From Bartonella henselae str. Houston-1 (GTDB lineage: Bacteria > Pseudomonadota > Alphaproteobacteria > Rhizobiales > Rhizobiaceae), in contig NC_005956.1 in assembly GCF_000046705.1 (NCBI RefSeq), positions 1,343,501 to 1,407,500 of the forward strand: DNA of 64,000 nt. The letters run 5' to 3'. The notes under the pieces are model-generated. The model ran no database searches and had not been told where the DNA came from. It saw only the letters and a list, made by a program, of their open reading frames with translations. Both the position numbers and the translations under genes were made by a program. Positions within the stretch are counted from its first letter, which is position 1; each line of letters opens with the position of its first letter. This document shows positions 49,196 to 60,408 of the stretch, piece by piece.

Positions 49196-50074
49196 TTTTT
49201 AAAGCCCTCTATGAGGATCATAAAAGTATCTTGTGATATTTATCTGCTGTTATCTCTGATAAAAAACGACTTACTTTACAAAAATATTCCAAGAAAATTA
49301 ACCAGATGAGTGTTAAGAAGCATATTTTAAAAGCTTTATACAGGTAATCTCAAGAATAGAGGTTTTAATCATCAAAAAATTTGTTCTCAAAATTACACAA
49401 ATATCCTCGGAAACAATCAAAAACAAAATAGATATATCGTCTAAAATGATAGAGAATAAATTATAGAAATATTCTTTAATAAAAATGACAATGCTCAACA
49501 AATAACGGAGTTTTTTGCAAGCGTTAGCAACTTTTTCGTTCATCAAAAATATTCAGCAAAGGCAGAAAAGTGCGTGTTTTTAGCATCGCACTTCCTGTTT
49601 CTTGGAAATGCTTGTGTCTTATTCTTTTATTTCAACCATCGTTGGGCTTTATCTCACCTTTTGCATTAGATATTGTGAATGTAAAGCCATTCATAACACG
49701 TCTCTTTTCCAAAAACATTCTTAGCATGTTATGAAATTTTGCTTACGTAGCGCTGATAAAGCGTATTTTTTTCTCGAATATTATGGAGTTGAATTTTTCT
49801 ATGGCAACTTTTAGACATTCTATTCTTTTCTCTTATACACACAATACTTTAATTTTAAGTATTTTTTAAATGAGGAAAACCAATATACAGAAAAAAAGAA
49901 TTTTAAAATCTCTCTCCGAACCATTTCACTTTTTTCCTATTCATTCTGATGCCTGTAACTTTATTTTAATAGTATAAATAATCCTCCTTTTCTCACCCAG
50001 AGTTTACACACAAAAACCAAGAAAAATATCCTTCAAAAAAGACAACACTCATTGTTGTATGATATATATTTAAA
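49196..50074. other. Spacer between porin and amidase
   Basis: About 880 AT-rich bases. Only shadow-type frames are present (for example 49313-49546 minus). Nothing recognisable. Confidence 0.4.
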
Positions 50075-51034
50075 TCACGTCACATTGAAAGCGTTCGACG
50101 GAAAATATTTATCTACCAATGCATAAATAATCGCGGCTGTTTCAACATCTAAAATTCCATCATAATTTTCTTGACGAAAATGAAGCTGAAATGCTCGGAT
50201 TAAGTCTTTATATCCTATTTCGCTACATGCAGCCGAAATGTCGTAACCATAACATCTCAATTTAGCCAAAACATCTGCTTTGAGTGGAAAACTCTTACAA
50301 AACTGCTCCTGATAGTGATCCTTTACTTCATCATCATACCATGCCCCTATGCCTGCTGCATAAAGTTCTTTCCAAGGAAAAGCAGCACCTGGATCACTCT
50401 TTCTTCCAAGTGCAATATCACTGTGCCCCACAACATCGGTTGGTGTAATATCAGGATATCGCTGAAGAATATTTAACGCAAGCTCCTTAACTGCATCAAT
50501 TTGCGTTGGATTGTAGGGAGGAAATGTAAATACCTCATCACTATAAGTCACCACATTAACTGTTTCAAGAGGAAACGCGAAACCACTAACATGACTGCCA
50601 TCAGCTAATGAACCAACATCTGTTTGCAAGGATCCCCCACCTTCATGAACTGGATTTAAAACCCGCATATCCTTTAAAGCTGCTTCAGCGCATATCTCCT
50701 CTAAAGAATCAGAATGTCCAGTTGCTAAATTGACTATTTCAATTCCAAGAGACGTATCATTTAAATTACTACGCCCAGCCCATGAACTAACGCCTGCATG
50801 CCACGCACGCTCGTTTTCATCAACAAGATTAAAGATACGCATATCCTTAAATCCTGCCTCAATATAGGTCTGTTCTGATGGATCAGGAACAAGATAATGT
50901 GCACTAACCCTCTCTCCTGTAAGAGCCATGATCGATGCTTTAAAATCAAGTGAAGTATAATGCATCACAAGAAAACGAATACGACGATTAAAGCTCTTTA
51001 CAGAACGATAGCTGTTGTAATCAATCTGATACAT
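50075..51034 (-). CDS. N-acetylmuramoyl-L-alanine amidase, AmiD-like, with internal duplication
   Basis: ATG 51034 (MYQIDYNSYRSV, 319 residues) is preferred because GGAAG precedes it. The Amidase_2 fold shows zinc ligands His25 (VMHYTS), His204 (VVGHSD) and Asp214 (GRKSDPG), plus ENERAWHAGVSSWAGRSNLNDTSLGIEIVN. A C-terminal peptidoglycan-binding domain (about 255-315, LRCYGYDISAACSEIGYKDLIRAFQLHF) follows. Such enzymes cut the amide between MurNAc and the peptide stem during wall recycling. There is no signal peptide. Residues 117-162 repeat 59-104 with a fixed offset of 58 (EAGFKDMRIFN / EAALKDMRVLN), lying between the active-site parts. The second copy has lost the AWHAG motif, so it acts as an insert. 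Confidence 0.88.
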   Translation of the reverse strand: MYQIDYNSYRSVKSFNRRIRFLVMHYTSLDFKASIMALTGERVSAHYLVPDPSEQTYIEAGFKDMRIFNLVDENERAWHAGVSSWAGRSNLNDTSLGIEIVNLATGHSDSLEEICAEAALKDMRVLNPVHEGGGSLQTDVGSLADGSHVSGFAFPLETVNVVTYSDEVFTFPPYNPTQIDAVKELALNILQRYPDITPTDVVGHSDIALGRKSDPGAAFPWKELYAAGIGAWYDDEVKDHYQEQFCKSFPLKADVLAKLRCYGYDISAACSEIGYKDLIRAFQLHFRQENYDGILDVETAAIIYALVDKYFPSNAFNVT

Positions 51035-52387
51035 AAAAAACTTCCTTTCTATCTCATTTACACAGACCACCACACATCACAACAGGCTGCACAGGAAAAT
51101 AACCTTGGTATTATTTTTGAAAATTTTTACAATATACTGCACAACTCACAAACAAAAATTGTCAGCTTTATGGTGAAAACCATATGATTGGCAAAACATC
51201 AAACTCTTACCAACAATCAATATACATTTCCCAAAGTTTTCCATACACCCAACGCTCTGAATCTCGAGCACCTTAACAAGCCCCACCGCATAAGATATTT
51301 CTTCCTCAAAATACCGAAAAGATTACCCCTAAAAAAATAAATAAAAATAACGGAGAACTTGCTTATCAAATATTTGTTCATATCTTGTAAGCCAAACAGC
51401 TTTTCCTCTTTTCAATCTAAATCAAACATATCCAAAGAGCACATCACACAGAGCATAAGGCATGATGCCTCATCATCCTGCAAGAGGTAAAATACTCCAA
51501 AGGATTTTCTTATGAAAACTTTATGGAGATTTCTTGACAAGCCCGTTAACAATGCACATCTGGAATGAAATTCTTCATTGGCGTATTTTTAACAAAATTT
51601 GAAAATTTTCTCTGTACACAAAATAGAGACGCGAGATAATCGCTTATTCTTTTATAAAGCGGTTCTCACTTATAACTGTTAAAGTCATATCCTGCATTTC
51701 TAAATCAAAACATAACAAGAAATTTTTCCTCAATAACAACCTTCCTAGGTTATTATGATTTCATAGCTATGATACCAACATTTTCTCAATTTTTCATATG
51801 CATATATCGTTTAACTAAAATTGTATAAAATTTGTTGTAAACAGGAGATAACATGGTCCTCTAACCTCAGGAATTAAAGGACCACGAAATGACAATATCG
51901 AATTTCTTTCTTTATTTGCATTTTTGTGAGACCGTTTCAATAGAAAGATTTTCTCATCTACTAAAAACAACTTTAACCATGATAATCAGAGATCACAATA
52001 AATTCTGTAAATACATCAACACAGATTGAACTATTTTTAAGAGCATTTGGTTGTTGTCTTACATTATGATAACACGTTGACTTATAAAGATAATTCGTAG
52101 TTTTGTAACTTGCATGAGTACCCTAAAAAATAAGATTTTCTTAAAGTTAATCAGAAAAAACACTCGTTTATATGGCATAAGAGGGATCAAGCAAGATGTA
52201 GAGAAATTTTTTTATAAAAGAGTAAAGACACCTCTCATGAAATGTCTCAAGACAAGAGCAGTCTATAACATTAAATAAAACTGCTTTCACACATCAATAT
52301 TCTAAAGCATCACAACAAAACTGTCTAATAACAAATAATATTTTGAGGAATATTGCTGAGTCTCAACAGAGGATCATTACACCTCCT
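51035..52387. other. Long spacer with one hairpin
   Basis: About 1.35 kb with no supported gene. TGGTCCT (51854-51860) and AGGACCA (51878-51884) form a stem, extended by CTAA/TTAA with one mismatch. A 46-codon frame starts at 51889 (MTISNFFLYLHF) right after it, so a leader or small peptide is possible but unproven. Confidence 0.4.
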
Positions 52388-54537
52388 TCATTTTACATAT
52401 ATTTTGAAAACCGACCAAGCGGCATATTCCTGTAAAACCACACCTAAAAGCAGTCGTGTATAAGGAAAAGAAATATGATCATCACTATAACCTTTCATCT
52501 TTACAGTGATTGTAATATGCACAAGGCTTTCTTTTTGGTTTTCTAATATCTCCAAAGAAGCCGATAAGCTAACCTCAACCTCAAGCTGTGGAACAGTTTT
52601 TGCACTTTTCTCTATTGACTGAAAATATTTTAAAAGCTGTAAATCATTTGCCAACCAGTGAACTTCTGCGTGCATCGCTAATTGTTGACGAGCAGTGGTA
52701 ATTTCTGCACCAACTAAATATAGACAAAAATGGTCTTCAAATTTTTCGATTAAATGCTGAGCCAAAAGCGTTGATGACTAGCCAACCAATTGTACGAAAA
52801 CATAAGGGCTTTTCCATAAAAATGCCGTTCAAATAGCTCATTTGCCAACTGACAATCAACCCAATGCGCAATGGCACTTTCATCAATTCCAATCAAAATC
52901 CACGCATAGCGAGCACGCGACACAGAAGAATATTTCTTCTCACCATGTTCTAAATAATTTTCTAAAAGCGCAAAAGCTTGCGTAAGCGAACCAGTTAAAA
53001 TCACAAGGATACTTTCACCACAAGAGAGGTAAAAGCCAGGTGCTGTACCGGTAGGATTATCAAGCACTTTTGCCGTCTCAGGAAATAATGCTTGACGCGC
53101 ATTATTACTATCCGGTGTGCTCCCTAACCACCCCAATTGACCTTTTATTGTTTGCCAAACATCTTCATGATGAAACAAAGGTTGCCTTACAGCTTTAGCA
53201 ACCGCATCACGTGTTTTATCATCAGATATTGGTCCTAATCCTCCACTGATGGTAATGAGATCTTCTTGTCCAAGACAAGCAATCACAGTTTCACTAATTT
53301 GCTGTAATTGATCAGCGCAAACAAAATGACGTGTTACTTGGATATTTCTCTTTTCCAAGCTTTGACTCAAATCTTATAAATTCGTATTCAAATATTATCC
53401 TGAAAGGAGTTCATCATCAACGGTAATAACCGCTGCCCGACAAACAGAATTTGCGAGAGAATTAAGAACAGCTTCAGTCATCTGGTGTGTAGAAGCTGAA
53501 CCTGCTAAATCATAGGGAGCAGTTTTTCCAGCACGAATAACCTGATCAACACTCTCAAACAGTTGCCATGCTACATCTTTAAAGCCTAAATGATCTAAGA
53601 GTAAAGCCGTGGTAATAAAGCATAGCAGAAAGATTTGCTTTATTCTGTCCAGCAATGTGCGATACACTTCTATGAATAGGCAAAAACATGCAACATTGCT
53701 CCCCACACTTGCACTAAGTGCAAAACACAATTTTCCCATCACTCCAGCACCAAGGTTAGAGAGAGTATCACCAAACATATTTTCAGCAACAATCACACCA
53801 AAATGCTCTGGATTCGTTGTAATCCATAAAACAACCGTATCAACATTATGAATATCTGCTTCGATTTCTAGATAATTTTAAGCAACTTTCTCAAAAAATT
53901 CTTGAGCGAATTGAGCATTTTCTCGCATAGTATTTGGCTTATCAGCAAAAGTAACCCTCCTGAAACTATGCGCACACACATAAAAAAAGCATATTCAAAC
54001 AACTGCTCTATACAAAAACGCGTCTGTAAACGCACCGTGTATGCTGCCTCCTCACAATTATATTTTTCTAAATTAGAATGTTTTAACCATGCCGTCGCTT
54101 CAGGGGAGTATACCACGAAAATCTAGTCTGGCAAAAAGACCTTCGGTATTTTCTGTAATAACACAAAAATGAAAAGACTTTCTCGGACCAATAATGTATC
54201 TGATAGGGCGTATATTCGCAAACAGACCTAATCTTTGGTGAAACTGAATAACGGGAGAAATATATGCAAGTTTTTTCTCTTAAATGCGGTGCAAGTTCTT
54301 TTAACGCAACTTCTTTTTCTTGACGAGTCATGGCACCAAGCAAAATGGCATCACTCTCAGTGATTTTTTGCCACGTTGCTTGAGGAACAGAATTCCCTTC
54401 CTGCTTCTAACATTCCCAACCAATATCGCCATAGGTTAATTCAATCGGCAATTGGAATTTCTCTAAGACCATCAATGCCGCATCACAGAGCTCTGACCCT
54501 ACCCCATCACCGGTAACACAAGAATCTTCTTTTTCAT
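52388..54537 (-). pseudogene. Broken isocitrate/isopropylmalate dehydrogenase-MoaB/CinA-like fusion gene
   Basis: From ATG 54537 the minus strand reads MKKKILVLP, then after one lost G (about 54512) GDGVGSELCDAALMVLEKF, a TAG at 54407-54409, and further pieces in shifting frames (AYISPVIQFHQRLGLFANI, ITENTEG, GVIVAENMFGDTLSNLGAGV). These are hallmarks of the dehydrogenase family. In the same frame it passes straight into RAAVITVDDELLSG, TAA, YLNTNL, TAA, DLSQSLEKRN and LITISGGLGPISDDKTRDA, the MoaB/CinA domain. The tail continues after another frame change (SSTLLAQHLIEKFEDHF). The two TAA codons (53395-53397, 53374-53376) look like former CAA. So it was probably one bifunctional protein of about 700 residues, recently inactivated. 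Function is unknown. Confidence 0.75.
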
Positions 54538-55265
54538 AATGCATCAATCCATTTATGAACAATTGCATTCGTCATAGCAGGATTGTCATCCCACAAACGC
54601 GTACCCGCACCAGAGATGACCTGATATTCATGATTCAGACATTGACTTTTCGTTTGATTAGCTAAGGTTGCAAGTTGTGACTTTTCACCAATTAAAGCTA
54701 AAAACTTCCCAGTATATTTGATAATCTCATCTCGAGCATCTCCCCCCAACAAGAATGTAAATCCTCGTGTCATACGTTCAATTGCCACGCTTTTTTGCTC
54801 ATCAGGGATCTCCCATAAAACTCTTTTTTCCCTGCCTCCACGGGGACACATAAAACTATTGAGTATTTCTAAAGCTCCTGATAAATCTTTGTTTTTCAAA
54901 AAAGTTAGAATACATCCAATTTGTCTTTTTAAAGGCTTATCTGGATAGCCTGGTGCATTCACAGCAAGCACAGCTTGAACATTGGGAAGTCGCGCCGCCA
55001 ATATTTGCACTAACATTCCAGCCATAGAAAATCCCACAAGCACTGAGGGTTCTTTAAAATACTTTTTAAGTTTCTCTGTAATAAAAGGCAAAATTTCCAC
55101 AGTAGAGTTATTACAAAAAGCAGAATGACTGGGAAAAAGGGACAGTGTATCCAGGAGAGTAATGTGGAATCCTCTTGCTAAACAAAGCTTTGTGAACGAA
55201 GAACAAAAAACGCCTCGATCCCAGATTGGCATCACAGGAGAAAGAATAATAATATGAAGACTCAT
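54534..55265 (-). CDS. Alpha/beta-hydrolase-fold protein
   Basis: The 243 residues have the nucleophile elbow VGFSMAGMLVQILA (G-x-S-x-A type, Ser near residue 80). An opening strand IIILSPVMPIWDRGVFCSSF and a late SGAGTRLWDDNPAMTNAIVHKWI could supply the catalytic His/Asp region. Its stop overlaps the start of the broken dehydrogenase-CinA-like gene (ATGA), so the two were translated together. It resembles biotin-synthesis or ester hydrolases only in fold; the substrate is unknown. The upstream MFS exporter, 279 bases away on the same strand, may belong to the same system. Confidence 0.7.
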   Translation of the reverse strand: MSLHIIILSPVMPIWDRGVFCSSFTKLCLARGFHITLLDTLSLFPSHSAFCNNSTVEILPFITEKLKKYFKEPSVLVGFSMAGMLVQILAARLPNVQAVLAVNAPGYPDKPLKRQIGCILTFLKNKDLSGALEILNSFMCPRGGREKRVLWEIPDEQKSVAIERMTRGFTFLLGGDARDEIIKYTGKFLALIGEKSQLATLANQTKSQCLNHEYQVISGAGTRLWDDNPAMTNAIVHKWIDAL

Positions 55266-55544
55266 TTATCTATTCCCCCCTTGTTTTAAAATATAAATTG
55301 TAACAGAAACTTCCTCACTAAAGGTACTATTAAAGTCTAAACTTTATCATGCATAAGCTCCCCACCCCATAATAATTGCCCGAAACAACGACCCGTAAAA
55401 ACCAATCGTATCAAATTTACACCAAGCTTTAATAAACTTTAAGCATGTTTGATGAAATCATGTCATTAAAATTCACTCCAACCTACCCGATACGTCTCAT
55501 TCATACAAAAAGCATCAAAAGCATGATGCTCTCTTTATTATCAT

Positions 55545-56753
55545 TCAATCCATTTCCACACGCATAAAATCATATGCTTTGCGGACATAAATCATAAATC
55601 CGAGCAAACAACACACAGCCAATAAAACTGCCATAGTCTTTGGATTGTGCCCAGACGTCTTTCCAATAACGGAAGCACTTAACGCAGCACTGCCTAATTG
55701 TAAGGCCCCCATAACACCAGAGGCTGCCCCAGCAGCTTGCGGATGTGAGGAAATAGCCAAGGCTGTCCCTAATGGCAATAAAAAACCATTACCAAAAGTA
55801 AGAACAGCGATAGCTATAAAACTCGTTACAAGTGGCCATGGACTAACATACATTTGCAAGGCAAATAATACCCCTCCTATCACAAAAATAATATACCCGC
55901 GCCAGACAGTTTTTTCCATAGATTCTCGTTTAAAAAGCCATCGTGCCATCAGATTTCCCAAAATATAGGGTAACGAAACACCAATGTAGCTATAGCCAAT
56001 ATAGATTGGTGGCAAACCTAAGATTGTAAGTAAAAAAGGCGATTCTACAATATACGCAAAATAGGCGGCGTAAGAAAAGCAGGGAATAAGTGCATAAAAA
56101 ATAAATTGTTTATTTCTGAGAACTCCCAAACACGCCTTCATAAATCCCACAAAAGAAAAATGCTGACGCTTTTGAAGAGGCAATGTTTCCGTTAAGACAA
56201 AACAACAGAGCAAAATAGTTAAGAATATAAAAAGACTTAAAAAAATAAAAGTAGCATACCAACTGAAAGCTTGTAACAGCATGCCTCCAACTAAAGGAGC
56301 AAACGCTGGTGACATTCCAATAAAGGGAAAAACAATCAAATAAAGTTTTCCTGCTGCTTTTTTATCTAACAAATCATTGATAATAGCACGACTTAAAACA
56401 ATTCCCGCACAAGCTCCAAGACCTTGTAAGAAACGTAATGCAAGAAAAGCTTGAATATGAACTGTATAAATCACACTTAACGTGGTAAATAGCCATAAAA
56501 ATAAGCCAAAGAGCAGTGTTTTTTTACGCCCAAAATTATCACTGAGTGGCCCATAAATTAGCTGTCCGATAGCCAATGCAAATAGAAAAACTGCCACCGC
56601 ACTTTGAATCTGAGATTCAGTAACTTGATAGTATTGGCGCATTTCTCCAAGTGCTGGCAGAAAAATATCTGTAGAAATCAGACCTCCTGTCGATAAAAAA
56701 ACAATAAGTATAATGAATGGTAATGTATATTTATGTTGCATGAACAAAGGCAC
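55545..56753 (-). CDS. MFS drug-resistance transporter, Bcr/CflA type
   Basis: The 402-residue protein has 12 membrane helices. The Bcr/CflA signatures are STGGLISTDIFLPALGEM in helix 1, IGQLIYGPLSDNFGRKKTLLFGL in the motif-A loop, and RFLQGLGACAGIVLSRAIINDL in motif C/helix 4. Such proton-coupled pumps export drugs or small metabolites. It precedes the hydrolase gene on the same strand with a 279-base gap. The substrate is unknown; MLFMQHK and MQHK starts are both possible near the N-terminus. Confidence 0.88.
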   Translation of the reverse strand: MPLFMQHKYTLPFIILIVFLSTGGLISTDIFLPALGEMRQYYQVTESQIQSAVAVFLFALAIGQLIYGPLSDNFGRKKTLLFGLFLWLFTTLSVIYTVHIQAFLALRFLQGLGACAGIVLSRAIINDLLDKKAAGKLYLIVFPFIGMSPAFAPLVGGMLLQAFSWYATFIFLSLFIFLTILLCCFVLTETLPLQKRQHFSFVGFMKACLGVLRNKQFIFYALIPCFSYAAYFAYIVESPFLLTILGLPPIYIGYSYIGVSLPYILGNLMARWLFKRESMEKTVWRGYIIFVIGGVLFALQMYVSPWPLVTSFIAIAVLTFGNGFLLPLGTALAISSHPQAAGAASGVMGALQLGSAALSASVIGKTSGHNPKTMAVLLAVCCLLGFMIYVRKAYDFMRVEMD

Positions 56754-57499
56754 ACTTTATAATTTAAAAATAAATGTTATTTATTTGAATAATTATTTTT
56801 TATTTATAATAAATATATAATTTTTACTTTTACTTTTTAAGAAAATTCATCTGACATACCAGACTCTATAAGATATTCTTGTAATATCTACTTAATGAAT
56901 AAAAATCCTTAGCGCTTTACTTTATACTCCATGGATTACTTTCAAGCGTTGCCAAAATCTCATTTCAAATCTAAATAAAGGAAATAAAAATATTAATCCC
57001 CCAATCCCTCAGAAGAATATCGACCACTCCGAAAACACCATATTCGGCTGTTGTTATATCTTATCATAAGAATTCATCAAGCTTTTTTATTGATATTGTA
57101 AAAAAGATGTTTCTAAATCATATGTCTTCTACTTTATAATAATATCACTCTTTTATAATAGCTTTTACAAGAATACGTTTATAGTACTCAAAGCAAAAAA
57201 ACGGTATACGCAAACTCCCCCTTTAAAAAACTATCAACGCAAATATAACATTACCAACACAACAATATAATATGAAAGCTCTTCATGTAGAAAATTTTAT
57301 CAGCATAAATAATTGAGCAATAAACTTTGATCCAACTTAGCTACAGCATAAAGAAGATTGCTTCTGCAAATTGCCTAACAATTCAAATACATTTCGCTTC
57401 TATGACCATCGAAACTTTATTACCAAGCATTGATAAATATCATACAATTGAGCTTAAAGTGTTATTTTCATCTCATTTAGAAAAAAATAAGAAGAAGTC
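56754..57499. other. Spacer before the phage remnant
   Basis: About 750 very AT-rich bases. No gene or clear repeat seen. Confidence 0.4.
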
Positions 57500-57993
57500 A
57501 TGAAGAGAACAGACTTTTTCAACTATCAATTACTAATACCTATTGAAATTGCTGGGAAAACACACACAAAAATCAACTTACGTCACCCGAAACTTAAAGA
57601 CTTAAAAGCGATAGAGAAAGGAACGGCATCGAGCAAATAAAAGAAATGATTGCCTCTCTTTCAGGGTGGTCCTATAGTGCTATGAATGAACTCGATCCTT
57701 ATGATTTTCTAAACATAAAAGAAATTCTAGAACCCTTAATAACAAAAGCGTTTGAGGTGATCAACAAATTTCAAGAAAATATCAAGGCTGTCCTTGTCCT
57801 AAAAAGCTTTTCTATAAAAATTCCATCTCTAGAATATTTCAAAGAACTCACAACCAAGATCAATAACATAAACATGCCCTTAAAAATGATAAGCGCTGCA
57901 TGTATTTTCACTCACAACGCATCTGAGAATAAAAATAAATTTTGTACGAATACATTTAAAAAAAACACACGACGACCATCAATGAAAAAGTAG
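57500..57993 (+). pseudogene. Frameshifted phage tail assembly protein (Mu gp41/gpE-like)
   Basis: From ATG 57500 the frame reads PIEIAGKTHTKINLRHPKLK then DLKAIEKG and stops at 57640. One frame change later it resumes as GIEQIKEMIASLSGWSYSAM then NELDPYDF. The order (short beta segment, LRxPKLKDL, a helix ending with the ELxPxDF motif) is that of the tail assembly chaperone family next to tape-measure genes in Mu-like phages. After about 57720 the frame goes on (LEPLITKAFEVINKFQENIK), perhaps a fused piece of another tail gene. No other phage genes remain nearby. Confidence 0.6.
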
Positions 57994-59257
57994 AGATCTA
58001 TAGAAACTATGAACCGATTACAGCTCATAATCCCTACAGCATAAACAATGAGATCACCCTTATAGGCTGCAATATCTTCTTACAAAATAATCCATTGAAC
58101 CAGCCCCTATCGTATTCGATAAAAAACGGGGTGCGAAACTAAAAAAACACCTTTAGAAAGAACTTTTAAACTTTTGGATATTATTTTAAATTTTTTAAAC
58201 CTTCCCTCTTGGTTTTTAGAGTTTTTACTTCAAGGATTTAAAAAGTTTTTCGAGCGTTATTTCTGAGGATAGAGCAGTAAGAAAGAGATTATCAACACAA
58301 GGCGTTCTCCTCCTTCTCCCTTGCCTCTCATAGCTTTTGAAATATGCACGTTTGATATTTGTTTTAAAAGTTAAACATAATTAACTATAAGCACAACCAA
58401 TAAAAACTAAAATTTTAGCAAATATTTTTTCTGTAGAGAAAAGTGGGATGAGAGCTAAAATATCCTGCTTTTTACTCAAACATACCCAAATATACAACGT
58501 TTATAAAATGTTTTTCTCAAACATGAGCAACAATATTATCAGGTCAGAAATTATCAATATAACTTAATTTCACGTTAGAAAAAAAAAGAATAAACCTCAT
58601 AAACAGCATTCCCTCTTTTCAACATTGCAGCCCAAAGGTTGGAAAGCTCATATTCATTTTGCTCTTTTAGCTTTTCCTTGTATGTTTTGTGATCAAGAGA
58701 GGCTCTTATGCGTGATTTTATTAAGTCAAATGCCCTTGAAGCAGAGTAGTAGCTTAAAAACAACATTTTTTATAGAAGACAGTACACTTAAAATCATGAA
58801 TTTTAACTAAACTCATCTGCCGCCAGCACCACTCATTGGTACGCGTTCTCATTTATAAAATGGGAGTCAAAAACTATCCTACATCCTACTCATAACAACA
58901 GCAGCTATAGTCACTGTCTATTAATGTAAAAGGGTTTTCATTAACTTTTCACATGCTTTCCTTTAAGGATTGACAAGAGAATTGCGACTGTGGATGTGAC
59001 TTGAGTTTCGAGTTTTTTTATTTTAGCTAGCTTATTTTTTTAGCACGAACATTTTTGATAAAGTTATTTTAGGTTGAGATTTTACCACAAGACCTTTTAT
59101 CATTGGGGTATTATAATCCCAAGATAATAATTTCAGGGAGGATAATCAGTGTTTATTTTTGGTATTTTGCGTCTATTTTGGGCACAAATTTGTCTCTTTT
59201 GGAACATAATGGTTCAGGAAGCATTGTATCTCCAGCATCATTCAAGGAGATAAACAC
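57994..59257. other. Spacer, probably decayed prophage DNA
   Basis: About 1.26 kb, AT-rich. A minus-strand frame at 58575-58766 (63 codons, charged, RIRASLDHKTYKEKLKEQNEY) has no clear ribosome site and is not called. TCAAGGAGATAAACAC at the right end is the ribosome site of the next gene. Confidence 0.4.
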
Positions 59258-60346
59258 ATGGAAACCCGCATACCTGAAGACACAGCCTTTGATACCCATT
59301 TTCTAGGCAAAACATCTGTAGAGGAACAGTATCCCCTCTTTCATACGCCGATTTCATGGTCGGCAATTTTTGCCGGCCTGGTGACAGCTCTAGCCACCTC
59401 GATCTGTCTCTCTTTTCTCGTTGCAGCCTTAGGCTTCAATCAAATGGATTTCACGTCTTCCACCCCTTTTGAAGGTTCGTTACGCTCCTTTGGCATAGGA
59501 TCTCTTATCGTTACACTGATCAGCCTTGCTTTGGGAGGTTTTATTGCCGGACGTTTTGCAGAATCGTCAGGCGCTCTTCATGGCTTTCTTACCTGGGCTC
59601 TCTTAACCCTTCTCATGACCTTGCAAACCATCCATGTGGTTTCAAGTACAGCAAAACTAGGCGCTCAAGCTGCGGTAGAAAATAGCTCAGCAATTGGACA
59701 AACCATAGACAGCCTCAAAACAAATTTTTCTCCCCTTTTTTCAAAATTCGATGGCGAGAGCTTTGAACAGTTTTTGCGTAAGACAAAAGACAATGGCGTT
59801 GATTTTGATAAACTGGGCAATGAATTACGCGCACTTCTCAACAAAAGCGACATCCCTGCTCTCAATCCTGATCGCTTAAAAACATCCTATCAAGCAGCTC
59901 TCAAGGATATTGGGGAGGCAATAACAGCTTTCAAAAATGATCCATCTCACTATCGCACATATTTAAAAGATCTTGGTGAGCGCCTTTCTGATCGTATAGA
60001 AGCCATTACGGCAAAGATTGATAAAAGCGATATCATCAAAAGCCTTATGAACAATGGCATGACACGCACGGATGCACAAACAGCAGCCAACAATGCGCTT
60101 CATGTTTACAAAACAGCAGAGGAAAAAACCGAAAAAGCGTTAAAAGCACTTGAAGAACAAGCTGAAACGCTCTCTGATAATCTTGAGAAAGCCATGAAGG
60201 GAGCAAAAAATACCGCCGAAAAAGCCACGAAAACAGCATCCCACATGGGATGGTGGGGCTTTTTAGGCAGCCTGATTGGTGCTATGATTTCCAGTGTTTT
60301 TGGTTATTATGGCTACAGAATCCGTAAGGCTTCTTTTATGTTCTAA
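59258..60346 (+). CDS. Membrane protein with long helical middle domain, hypothetical
   Basis: The 362 residues begin with a short hydrophilic part, then three to four membrane helices (about 30-55, 75-97, 103-125: WSAIFAGLVTALATSICLSF, LIVTLISLALGGFIAGRF). A polar helical region follows (about 140-330, many Lys/Glu/Ala, coiled-coil-like), then a Gly-rich C-terminal helix (WWGFLGSLIGAMISSVFGYYGY). The membrane part resembles small YrzE/TIGR04086-type proteins with G-x-x-x-G packing. A strong AGGAGA site supports the start, and a terminator follows. No function is known. Confidence 0.75.
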   Translation: METRIPEDTAFDTHFLGKTSVEEQYPLFHTPISWSAIFAGLVTALATSICLSFLVAALGFNQMDFTSSTPFEGSLRSFGIGSLIVTLISLALGGFIAGRFAESSGALHGFLTWALLTLLMTLQTIHVVSSTAKLGAQAAVENSSAIGQTIDSLKTNFSPLFSKFDGESFEQFLRKTKDNGVDFDKLGNELRALLNKSDIPALNPDRLKTSYQAALKDIGEAITAFKNDPSHYRTYLKDLGERLSDRIEAITAKIDKSDIIKSLMNNGMTRTDAQTAANNALHVYKTAEEKTEKALKALEEQAETLSDNLEKAMKGAKNTAEKATKTASHMGWWGFLGSLIGAMISSVFGYYGYRIRKASFMF

Positions 60347-60377
60347 AAGCTTTTCCTCACAAAGTATGAAAGTGATA

Positions 60378-60408
60378 AAAAGCTGTACAGTCTGTGCAGC
60401 TTTTTTTT
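60378..60408 (+). terminator. Rho-independent terminator
   Basis: AAAAGCTG pairs with CAGCTTTT, with an inner ACAG/CTGT extension, followed by a run of T. It is 32 bases after the membrane protein stop. Confidence 0.85.

Noticed and set aside
58575..58766. 63-codon minus-strand frame in decayed prophage DNA
   Set aside because: Charged and plausible-looking but without a clear ribosome site or recognisable domain; could be a fragment only.
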